DNA of 64,000 nucleotides, from assembly GCA_002946415.1 (NCBI GenBank), contig NJPS01000011.1, forward strand, positions 248,001-312,000. Direction: 5' to 3'. The notes beneath the pieces are model-generated. The model was not told where the DNA came from and ran no database searches. It saw only the letters and a list, made by a program, of their open reading frames with translations. The stretch is from Rutstroemia sp. NJR-2017a BVV2. Taxonomy: Eukaryota; Ascomycota; Leotiomycetes; Helotiales; Rutstroemiaceae. The position numbers and the translations under genes were made by a program. Of this stretch, positions 10,078 to 19,434 are shown piece by piece; the stretch's first letter is position 1, and each line of letters begins with the position of its first letter.

Positions 10078-12120
10078 TCATCTCAAGCCCAAAACATTTT
10101 TCTCCACAGTTTTAACCCCATCCCTCACAGTAGGAGAATAATGTAACCTCAACAGCTCTCCCTCCCAGATTGTCCCTGCCAACGGATTGCTACCTTCCAC
10201 CTCTCCACTCAGTCCATCAAACATCCCATCACCTCTCCTCTCCTCCGTGTTCCACAGACTCTTCACTTTTGTTTCGTGAATCTTGGTGACCTTTCCCAGA
10301 AGTCCCAGCATCGCAGTGGCGGACTTCTCCGGTAAATGTAAAGAACAAGTCATTAGTTGTTTAGTGAAGGCGGCGATTCGTAGAGGGGGTACAGCACGCG
10401 CTGCTAGTTGTGGGACGAGAATGGACGAGAGTGAGCGTAGGAGAAGGACGGTTGTAGTTTGAATGTTAACCTTATTGTTGGCTGTGGATGATGGAGCATT
10501 GGGGTCTGGAAGATGGAGAGACTTGGAACTTAGTTCGATGTCGGCGTTTAGTGAGAGGGCGTATAATGTGCGGTAAAGATGGGTGATAAAGAAGCTTAGG
10601 TCAAGACTTAAAGACCTCTGGGCTTTGTGTGCATCTTGTCCTTCGAGAAGCGCGAACGCTGTTATGATGCATAGTAAAGCTTCGCGAGTAAGATTTCGGG
10701 TTGTTTCTTCGTCTTCGTTTCCATTTTCCTCGTCCTCCACATCGTCACCAGTCTCCGCATGTCCAACAAGGTCTTTTAAGGCTTCAAGCAAATCACCAAA
10801 AAAGTCTTGGTTGATAAGATGAGCATATCGTGCTAGACCTTCCAAGACAGCACCCATAAGCGTCGGTGATCGCGCTTTCAGAATCCGGAAATATGTTGCA
10901 AAGACTAGTTTCAGTGTTTCTGACTGCATACGATCCCGCTCCTCATGGCTGACTGTCGCATCTGCTTGTTTCATCTCCTTCTCCACCGCCTTTCGTTCCT
11001 TCATAAGCTTCCTCTCCTTCTTCGTACGGAACACTCTCTTTTCTTTCAGTTTCTTCCCACCAAGGCCATTATCCTCCTCCTCTTGATCCACATGATTGAT
11101 GGATCCTTTTCCAGAAAACTCAGATAATAACCGCAGATGTAAGAAGGTGTTTAGTACACTCTCGTCCACCCTGTATCCCCTTCCTTTCATCATTTTCGTC
11201 AGAATCGAAACTGCATCTAATGATGCTGTCCCATCGTCGTCGTTTTTGAAAAGCTCCTCAATAGTCTCTCGACATTTCACAAAGTCATCATCCACATTTC
11301 TTGTACTGAGCTTTCCCACTAGTATTTTCAACAGATCCGACCTGAAATTGAAGTGCGGCACAGATTTTAGAAGTGCACAAGCACACGATATGGCAACAGT
11401 CGTAAGACTCGCCCCACCGTCATTCTTCTTTTGCGGCTGCCCACCTTGCGCAAGCTTCGTTAACTCCTTCACATAACCTTGGTAGCCTCCCACTAATGCT
11501 TGTTCGTATGCCCTGAGCTTCCGTACCTCCTTCGACACCTTTTCTGTCATATCCTCTTCGGAGAGGGGCCGTATCCGATATCCAGGAATAACATCTTTGT
11601 ATACTGCGAGCTGTGTCGCCAATGCTAGCTTCTTAATTGTAATATTCTCAGATTGTCCGAACTGCGACAAGGTCTTGAAAGCCCCGACGTTCTCTTCTGG
11701 GTCCTCATTTAGCAGCAGCGCTATCCGCGCCAATTCCTCCTTGGCTTCAATTATTTGCTGTCGTATCGGCACAGTTGGCTTCTCAACGACCTTCTCAGCA
11801 AGCTCCTCCTCCTCGTCCTTCGCAGTATCGTCCTCTCCGAGCCATTCCAAATCACTCTCTTCCTCATTGACTTCTACAGGTGCTGCGACTTGCTGAATCA
11901 CTCCATCCTTGGTTTTAATTGGCAATCTTGTGCTCTCCTTCTCCTTCTTCTTTCCTTTCCGCGGTCTCGTTTCGTAATCTTGCTCTAGATTCCAGCTCGC
12001 AGCTTGCTTGAAGAACGAATTCGAATTCGGCGCATTCTCCAGTGTCGATGGCGATGAATCATCCCCATCAGTCGGGGGAGGTGTCAGCTTGCGCCTCTTA
12101 ACTGCTGGTACTTTCGCCAT
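10078..12120 (-). CDS. NOC3: Nucleolar complex-associated protein 3 (60S biogenesis, DNA replication licensing)
   Basis: Single exon of 680 aa from ATG 12120 (MAKVPAVKRRKLTPPP), which is a better start than the in-frame ATG seven codons upstream. The N-terminus has a nuclear localisation-like KRRK, then an acidic/basic low-complexity stretch (residues 40-110). The middle has the NOC3 N-terminal helical block (LLNEDPEENVGAFKTLSQF and IPGYRIRPLSEEDMTEKVSK), followed by KEVRKLRAYEQALV. The basic FRTKKERKLMKERKAVEKEM region and the C-terminal CBF/Mak21-type helical repeat follow. Length agrees with yeast Noc3 (663 aa). Family knowledge: Noc3 pairs with Noc2 for intranuclear transport of pre-60S particles and also acts in replication initiation. 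It is divergent from NIP7, another 60S factor, 207 bp away. Confidence 0.92.
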   Translation of the reverse strand: MAKVPAVKRRKLTPPPTDGDDSSPSTLENAPNSNSFFKQAASWNLEQDYETRPRKGKKKEKESTRLPIKTKDGVIQQVAAPVEVNEEESDLEWLGEDDTAKDEEEELAEKVVEKPTVPIRQQIIEAKEELARIALLLNEDPEENVGAFKTLSQFGQSENITIKKLALATQLAVYKDVIPGYRIRPLSEEDMTEKVSKEVRKLRAYEQALVGGYQGYVKELTKLAQGGQPQKKNDGGASLTTVAISCACALLKSVPHFNFRSDLLKILVGKLSTRNVDDDFVKCRETIEELFKNDDDGTASLDAVSILTKMMKGRGYRVDESVLNTFLHLRLLSEFSGKGSINHVDQEEEDNGLGGKKLKEKRVFRTKKERKLMKERKAVEKEMKQADATVSHEERDRMQSETLKLVFATYFRILKARSPTLMGAVLEGLARYAHLINQDFFGDLLEALKDLVGHAETGDDVEDEENGNEDEETTRNLTREALLCIITAFALLEGQDAHKAQRSLSLDLSFFITHLYRTLYALSLNADIELSSKSLHLPDPNAPSSTANNKVNIQTTTVLLLRSLSSILVPQLAARAVPPLRIAAFTKQLMTCSLHLPEKSATAMLGLLGKVTKIHETKVKSLWNTEERRGDGMFDGLSGEVEGSNPLAGTIWEGELLRLHYSPTVRDGVKTVEKNVLGLR

Positions 12121-12327
12121 AATAATTCGTAGTGAGATCAATCGTGTTCGCGATTACGGTGTTGCCAAAAAAAAGTTGCGGCAGAAAATCTCAAAATCTT
12201 CCAGAAGCGGCCGCACGGGTCCACAAAAACGTCTCGGGCGCTCGCTTCCCCGCCAAAAAAAAGTCAAGACCCCAGAAATTCAGAGCTTCAAATCTGGACA
12301 TCAAATTTTTCGAACATCAACATCAAA
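12121..12327. promoter_or_regulatory. Compact bidirectional promoter of NOC3 and NIP7
   Basis: Only 207 bp separate the two start codons, so the promoters must overlap. It contains two A8 tracts (near 12165 and 12255) and, at 12301-12313, TCAAATTTTTCGA. Read on the other strand this is TCGAAAAATTTGA, similar to the ribosomal RNA processing element (AAAAATTT core) of yeast ribosome-biogenesis promoters. The element lies only about 15 nt upstream of the NIP7 ATG, so it may sit in the leader instead of the promoter. Confidence 0.45.
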
Positions 12328-12946
12328 ATGCGTCCTCTTACAGAACCCGAGACTCAAACGCTGTTTGCGAAACTCGCAAATTATACCGGCAACTCATTGA
12401 AGAACCTGATTGCGCCACTCGACAATAGTCCCAACGCAGACCGATATGTTTTTCGAGTTCAGCAATCGCGATGCTACTATGTACGATTATCGCTCGCAAA
12501 TCTTGCGACATCGATTGCGAGAGACAAGCTCTTGTCCTTAGGAACATGTCTTGGTATGTTGGATGCGCATCACTTTCCTTGACTTAATCACTGATTTTTC
12601 CTCAGGCAAGTTCACCAAGACTGGCAAATTCCGCCTACACATCACCGCTCTCCCTATCCTCGCCGAACACGCTCGATACAAGGTCTGGGTTAAGGCCAAT
12701 GGCGAAATGCCCTTCCTATACGGTGGTCATATCGTCAAGGCACATGTTGGCAGATGGTCGGAGGATTGTCCAGAACATCAGGGTGTCGTTGTCTACAGTA
12801 TGAACGACACGCCACTGGGGTTCGGTGTTACGGCTAGAAGTACGCAAGAGGCGAGGAGATTGGACCCGACGGGTATTACATGTTTCAGACAGGCGGATTG
12901 TGGAGAGTTCTTGAGAGATGAGGATACCCTGTTTGCGACTAGCTGA
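12328..12946 (+). CDS. NIP7: 60S ribosome subunit biogenesis protein NIP7
   Basis: Two exons, 12328-12553 and 12606-12946, with a 52-bp intron; phases close to 188 aa (yeast Nip7 is 181 aa). The N-terminal domain begins MRPLTEPETQTLFAKLANYTG and includes RYVFRVQQSRCYYV. The C-terminal PUA domain is complete: KVWVKANGEMPFLYGGHI, VYSMNDTPLGFGVTARS and ITCFRQADCGEFLRDED. Family knowledge: Nip7 binds pre-27S rRNA in the nucleolus and is needed for 60S assembly. Conservation is high and nothing looks damaged. Confidence 0.95.
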
Positions 12947-13472
12947 ACGGAGATACATGGAGGAATGGTAAAATATTTCGGACAAGGAGTTGGGATAAAA
13001 AGTGGCGTTTCATCTGCTATAGGAAGATATAATTTCAGACAAGTTTCCGTCGATTCACATTGCAGCAGTACTTGCGCCAATATACGAGTGGTAGTATTGC
13101 TCTTCCTAAGAGGTCTCGCCCGCAACTGTTTGTTACATTGTACTTGCCTTCGGAGTTAGTGGCTTCGTGGACATGTATAATAAAATGCCCTCGAACCAAA
13201 TCTGAACGCTCCCAAGACAAGCTGTAGTGGCAAATAACTTTCAGTGTACCGTTCTACTAAATAGCGAGGGCTGCAGAAGGCAGACTCAGTACTCGCCCCG
13301 AAACGTGACAAATATGATTCCCGAGAGTATTTATAATTATCCTAGTGGATAAAACCTCAGTGGTCTATCCCATATTATTACATCAAACAGTGCCATCTAC
13401 TAATCCAGGAGCGGTGTTTATCTAACTACAGCAATTTTTGCCATCTTCAATGGTTTTAAATACCTCATCATA
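12947..13472. other. Convergent 3' intergenic region between NIP7 and the DHA2 transporter
   Basis: The two genes converge here, so both 3' UTRs should lie in this half kilobase. I see only short open frames without motifs and no structural repeat. Confidence 0.5.
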
Positions 13473-15659
13473 TCATACCACTCCACCCTCTTTGACTTCT
13501 GAGGTACCATTTTCCTGGCCAGCATCAACCTTCTTGTCTTTCCCCTTTATTCTTTTCCAACCCATGCCCCATACGAATAGGAAAACACCCGCACTCAGCC
13601 CCGTGGCTACATATAACGCATGGTCGATGGCTACACTATATGCTTTAACGACACCAGGCAGTTCAGCTGCTGGAACCACCGTCCTGTATTCAGTTGCACC
13701 AGCCTGGATGACCACTGAAGAATTGACACCTGGTGCGTACTTCGGAATACTGTTTCTCAAGCTTGTGGTAAATGCAGTTTGGGAGAAGGACAGGGATAGA
13801 GTGCCTCCAAAATATTGGCAGAACATCAAGAGCGTCGTTCCGATTGGTACGAGGTCTTGTGGGAGATTGTTTTGAATAGCTATTAGAGGCTATTTGATGT
13901 TAGCGAGGTTTAGAAAGACGGAGGTGGTGGCCAAACCATCTGTATTGAGAGACCGCGACCGATGCCGCCGATAATTTGATATCCAGCCCACTTGCCGGCA
14001 CTGCTGAAAGGGGTGAGGGTGGATAATAAACCATAAGAGATGGTTGTGAGAACAGCCGCGACTATCACGAAGGGTGTGTAGTACTGAATCTTTTGTACTG
14101 TGGGAACAAGGTTTAGTTATCGATGAGTAGGGAGGACGGAGAAAAATTGATGTTCCAACTTACCTCCCCATCCTGAAAAAACCGCGGACAACATACTCGA
14201 GAGAATCATAGGCAGAGTATAGACTCCACTCAGCGTTGGAGAGACATTCCTTACGGCCTGGAAGTATATTGGCAGATAGTAGCTTATACTCACAACAACT
14301 CCCATCGACATCATATATACCAAGCATGAACTCCATACCGGCAAGATCTTCACCATGGAAAAGGGGACCATGGCTTCATCTCCAGCTCGATATTCGCGAT
14401 AGAGGAAAAGTAGCAGGGTGAAGAACGATCCTACAAAAAGGCCAATGACATGAGATGATGACCACGGATACGTTGTTCCGCCCCATTCTAGGGCGAGAAG
14501 GAATTGCACGATAGCTGGAGCAAACAAGGCGAATCCGAGAAGATCGAGATGCTTGATACGTTGAAGAGGCTTGAGCATTGCGGTGCTAGAGTGAAGACGT
14601 TGAGGAATCTCAATGAAGAAGATGAAGACAGCAATGCAAAGCCCGCAGGGGAGGTTGATGTAGAAGCCTGGTTATCCGTCAGTGAATTCGACGAAGGTAG
14701 TCACATTATGAACATACACCAGCGCCAGTTTGCGTATTGAGTTAGTGCTCCTCCGATTACAGGGCCTATGGCAATTGCTACTTGGGCACCTAGTGTTTGG
14801 TTAGTATTCTAAAAGGGGGTGTCATAATCCTGGCTGAACCTACAAGATATCATAATCCCCAGATACACTTTGCAGTCAGTTATTATGGCTTCACAAACAT
14901 TACTAGAATATGAAATTTCAGAACCTACTGGGTCTTTTCTCGATCGGAAGAGAATTTGTCAAAATCGTCATAGCACCATTCATCAAGCCGGATGAGCCCA
15001 TGCCAGCGACTGCTCGGCCGACAATCAACATATTCGAAGAGACTGCTACACCACATAACAAAGAACCAAACTCGAACAGGAACACGAACGTGAGGAATGT
15101 ATACTAGACGAATTAGTATGTGTGGCAGTTCGCTTTAGTATTGTACAAACATACTTTTGAACTGAAATAAGTGTAAAGTTTTCCGGAAAGGGGCTGTAGA
15201 GAGCAACTATGAGTGAGTGAGTAAGTATGGGCCTGATCATCGACGAACTTCGGAGCTGTATTTTTGAAGTGTTTAACTTACTTGCAAAGAAGATAAGCAC
15301 TTCCATACCTATATTATGTCAGATACAGGACTCTCTTGGAGCCTGAGAGTAACTTACCACCCTACGTCGTCGAGGGAATGGAAGTGGTTTGTGATTCTCG
15401 GAATGGCCTAGAGAAGGTCTAACGTTAGTATCACTACTCGACATGGGGAAGAAATATGAGAAAATCTTACCGTAGCAACGATTGTCGTATCCAAAAGAGC
15501 AAGAAAGCATGTTAAAGTGACAGATCCCAACACCAGCCATAGCTTGATACCAGTGATATATCCATCCTCGGAATCATGTGGCACGATAACCTCTTCCGGG
15601 GAAGATTCAGTCAATTCGGGAGATTCTTTTTCTGTCCCAGTGGCGGGACTTGATGACAT
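13473..15659 (-). CDS. DHA2-type MFS efflux transporter (14 predicted helices)
   Basis: Ten exons read in consistent phase: 15659-15471, 15407-15358, 15308-15282, 15206-15155, 15103-14929, 14867-14844, 14789-14718, 14667-14164, 14097-13937 and 13889-13473. The introns are 47-75 bp and the product is 556 aa. Exons of 24 and 27 nt are confirmed by recovering conserved family sequence. An acidic N-terminus leads into [16 protein letters not shown] (the DHA2 signature, residues about 54-69), then GWYGSAYLL and [36 protein letters not shown] and [20 protein letters not shown] (antiporter motif C) follow, then FYINLPCG. The C-terminal half contains [10 protein letters not shown] and [18 protein letters not shown]. 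Family knowledge: fungal DHA2 pumps export toxins and fungicides. The adjacent Zn2Cys6 regulator and shared motif CGGAGTTT suggest inducible expression. The substrate is unknown. Confidence 0.9.
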
Positions 15660-16348
15660 ATTGATGGTGTTTTTGTGTTGCGTGTGGCGTGATTGTTTCT
15701 CTTAAGATCTACTTCGATACCAGCTTGCACAACACAATGAGTGTAATAATTTTCAACACTGAACTTTGAGGAAATATCAGACGTATTATATATTACACAG
15801 CACAAGATCTGCGAAGATATAATTACTACACCAGTATTTTTCTACAGGATACCCACACGGTGGTTAACCTGCGTCGGAGTTTCAAGCGGGGTGCATAATC
15901 TGACGCTGGGGTAGAAGGAGAACTTCCGTCCCCGATTTCTGCATATATTAAATTCCGACGAGTCATGGTAACGTCAGATATTGCTTTGAAACCATTTGTG
16001 ATTGATCAGAAAAGAACGAGAGAGTGGTATCAACAAGCTTCAGGTTGCCGCCTAAATTTGCATCCTAGAAAGGGGTTGCGAGATTTACGGCGATTTGTTG
16101 TTTAGTAGTTGGAACAATTAGAATGCGATCGAGATTCTATCTGGAAAACAAGAAAGTTGAATGAATTATATTCGAGATGAGTGATTCAAGCCTCCCAAAT
16201 CCGTAAATTTTACAACAAGATTATCTTTGAACGCCTTAGTATGGTCCAACTCCCTCAACTGACCGTTTCCCATCCCATATGGTCCTAGAGTACAACGCGA
16301 CGCCAAGTTTTCAACCAATCTTCCATCCAAGGCATACCCAGCTCAACA
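15660..16348 (-). promoter_or_regulatory. Upstream region of the DHA2 transporter, with CGGAGTTT site
   Basis: The 0.69 kb between the transporter ATG (15659) and the stop of the transcription factor gene (16349) is non-coding. At 15875-15882 it holds CGGAGTTT, a match to the motif found three times upstream of the neighbouring zinc-cluster gene. Further CCG-containing patches lie near 15928 and 15956. This fits a binding site for the adjacent regulator, but that is inferred. Confidence 0.4.
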
Positions 16349-18798
16349 TCACATAGCCATGGGGTCTACCTGTATATTCCAAGGTCCAAAGACGTCTTGC
16401 CACCAGGTATCTTCTCCAGGCCAGAAGTCCTGGATTGGATCGACCGCGAAAGCATTTGGCCCCATCGTATCCGTGACTTCGCCAGCTCCCATGCTGTTGT
16501 TGACAACATTATTTGCCGAATTTTCCGCCGCCATTTTCGCATTCCACCATGTCTTGATTTGTCCTATTCTTTTTCCCATCGATGAGTATACCATGATACC
16601 AGTAGACTCGAAGTTGGAGTCACAATCTTCAGTGTCAAGCCCCGACGCTTCTTTTACACTTTCGAACATTTTGACTACCTTTTCTAGAACGGCTGATAAA
16701 TCTAATTCTCGGCGTACCATAACAGTGTCCCAGTTCGGATGTTCAAATACCGAGAGGCGATAAAGGGCAACAATGCAGTGAGCCAAATGTGTGTATATGG
16801 GGAAAGAGAATCCTGGGTAGTCAGAGCCCGGTATGTTCAGATAAATCTCGAACCACGCTTTTACAGCTTGCAGGCAAGCACACAAGGAGTCGAGGCGCGA
16901 GAAGTCATCCATATCAAATGACATCTCTTTGGAGAGGCCGACTTCATGGATTGTGACCTCGGTGTTGTAGAGATGCATGAGGAGTGTTTCTGGGTTAAAT
17001 AAGCACGTTAGATGCTTATCCATCAGCTCGTAAATAGATGCGTACCGTTATTCATCAATTCTGGAGGAATTTGTTGTCTAAAATTTTTGATTTCGACTTT
17101 TAGAGCATTAAGATAAAACGAGCTTGGTGCTTTGAAAGCCGCGTTCCCACTGGAGGCGGTATCGAACCAAGGTGCTTCCTTAACTCTCTCTTGTATGAGG
17201 TTCAATCTCACGATTTGAACAAGAAGAAGATCTTCAATTGAAGCGTGATTCTTTGTTAATATAGCAAGTGATTCTTCCGCATATGGAGTCCATCGAAGAG
17301 TATCAAGCTTTTGCACGAACATGGAGAAACTATAAGCGTGTTAAAATTAACCTGAATGAGAGTATAGGTCCTCATACCTCGAGCTTACTGAAAAGCAACA
17401 CAGTAGTGCTCTACGCTCCTGGAGGGTCCCTGCTGAGGGTATGAATGGTTTCGGACACCCTTGAGCATCGTAGTTAAGGAGTAAATGCGGTGACTCTTTC
17501 GGTGGAGTTTTATTTAGGCCAAGGTCATAGACTATTCCCATGGCAAGAAGGATTAAAGTCGTCCACTAATAAATCATTCCATTAGCATGTTGAAACTCAA
17601 TCTCCCGGAGAACGGTCAAAAAGCCTTTCCGAACTCAGGAATCATCGGGATAGGACTCCAAGGGGATACAACAAGTCATGAACCAGCATGATGGTGATAC
17701 GTTGATAATGACCTTGAATTATGGTTTTATTGGCCAAAAAGGAGCACACATTGTCTGTTTATGAATCTGACGTACCCCCCTAGGGCGTAATCACATACCG
17801 TAGGTCTTTGCTGGTAGTGGCATTGTCCCCTGAAGACTCTTAGTGCTCTATCTCCCACATGCTCTATCACACTCACCAGCCGACATATGTCATCAAGCCA
17901 AAAAGTAAATCGAGATCGCGTTCGCCATCGATGAGTAACTTTTTACCTATCAGGTGGCGAATGTGCATTGCAAGACTCATTTGACGCTGAGTAGACTTTG
18001 CCATGGCCATCATGATCGTGAGTGAAAGGAACGGACTCTCTTCGCGAAATTTCTGGGCTGTTGTTTCTTCCGGTATTTGAATGAAAGGGAACCACTTTTT
18101 TGAATGACTTCTAAAACTTTGAAGCGCTGCTTCTTCTTCCGAAGGAGATAGCTCGAGCTCCGGTGGTATCAATGAAACTGAGGGTATAGTTCCTTGTGGA
18201 ATAGAAGATGAACCTGAATTACCGGGTAATCCTGGAGCCAGAAGACTACTTGGAGTAGATGAGATTCGATATGGGTTGTTGGCAGGAAGATTCAGCTGCA
18301 TCGCAGCAGCATTTTGTAACGATTTGATGGCATCCAATGGTGGGGATGTTCCGATCTGACATTGGAAAGCTTGAGAATTGTTAGAAATTTCAGCACTGGT
18401 GGACTGATATGGTGCAGTCGATTCCGGAGGTGTGAGTTGCTGCTGGGTAGCTGCTGCAAGCAAGGAGACCAGTCCATCAAGCTTCTCTTCAAGCTCTGCT
18501 GTTTTTGCAGCTGTAGTCTTTTTTGCAGGCTTTCTCCTCTGTACCCGCGTAATTGGTTGACAGTCTTTGTTAAGACGATTACATCTAAATATATGTGAGC
18601 TTTGCGCTACTAAGAACTCGAACTCTCGCCATAGATCGCGTGGCTCGAGTGACAAGGAGGTCGGAGTATTTAGATCACGTGATACCTTTCACACGCTCCT
18701 GTGCTTCGCTCGACACATTTTACTTTAGCTCTAGCACAGTTGATACAAGCCTTGCCGTGCCGAGAAACTTTCGGGGCCGCCTCCGCAGTGCTCTGCAT
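16349..18798 (-). CDS. Zn2Cys6 fungal transcription factor
   Basis: Six exons: 18798-18686, 18584-17877, 17829-17799, 17565-17378, 17329-17046 and 16989-16349, giving 654 aa. The zinc cluster is split by the first intron (101 bp). Its six cysteines are residues 18, 21, 28, 36, 39 and 46, a C-x2-C-x6-C-x7-C-x2-C-x6-C pattern with the usual basic AKVK loop. A basic linker (RRKPAKKTTAAK) and a coiled-coil (TAELEEKLDGLVSLL) follow, for dimerisation. The middle homology region includes GIVYDLGLNKTPPKESPHL and EERALL-type sequence. The tail is Trp-rich and acidic. Exon 3 is only 31 nt, and intron 3 is unusually long (233 bp); this join is chosen by phase and by continuity of the conserved YVGW...LILLAMG block and is the least certain. 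Probably a nuclear regulator, most simply of the adjacent DHA2 pump. Confidence 0.85.
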
Positions 18799-19434
18799 CG
18801 TTAGAAGCAGCTAGACGAACCGAGACAAGTTGTGTGCCTGGGTTTCGGTTGGAACGGTCCATCCACCAAGCACGGAGAGGTTGGTTTGCCCAAAGAACGT
18901 AATAGGAGTCGGAGTTTGGTCTGTCAGTGGAACGGACTTGACATAAACTTTGGGAAGAAAAGGATATGGAAGATGTTAAGAGAAGTCGCGAAGAATTAGA
19001 ATGAAGCGGTTTGTGCCTGCGGGAAACGGAGTTTTATCAAACTCCGTTCCCGACCGGTTACTGGAATGCTTGTTAATCCGTCTTGATGACTGAGTATCAA
19101 TATTTCTTTACGTGATTTGCTAACACGTATTTGATGCGAACACTTGTGATGTGACTCCCACTTGCGGCGTAACTCCCAATTAAGCTGTCGTTATTTCACT
19201 TGACGTCAAGGTTGTTTATGACTTGTGCTCAGACATGGAAGAAATATCGAGGGTTACAGACGAGACATAGCGCGCATTCCGCCAAACCTCGAAGTAACAA
19301 TGTATCGAACGAAAGAAGATTACAGAATATGTTCATCAAAACACGTTATCATTCAGATAATGTACATCAACTCCATATCTAAAAGCCAGAAAACCCCCAA
19401 TGCAACCAAACGAAAAGCGAAAAATGAAGCTCTA
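18799..19434. promoter_or_regulatory. Upstream region of the Zn2Cys6 gene and 3' flank of MDN1, with a CGGAGTTT inverted repeat
   Basis: No gene is supported here. CGGAGTTT occurs at 18910-18917 and again at 19027-19034, and its reverse complement AAACTCCG at 19039-19046. The latter two form an inverted repeat with a 4-nt TATC centre. The arms extend to GGGAAACGGAGTTT (19021-19034) and AAACTCCGTTCCC (19039-19051). Inverted CGG/CCG half-sites are the classical target of Zn2Cys6 dimers, so autoregulation is plausible. The right end (about 19150-19434) should contain the MDN1 terminator. Confidence 0.5.
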
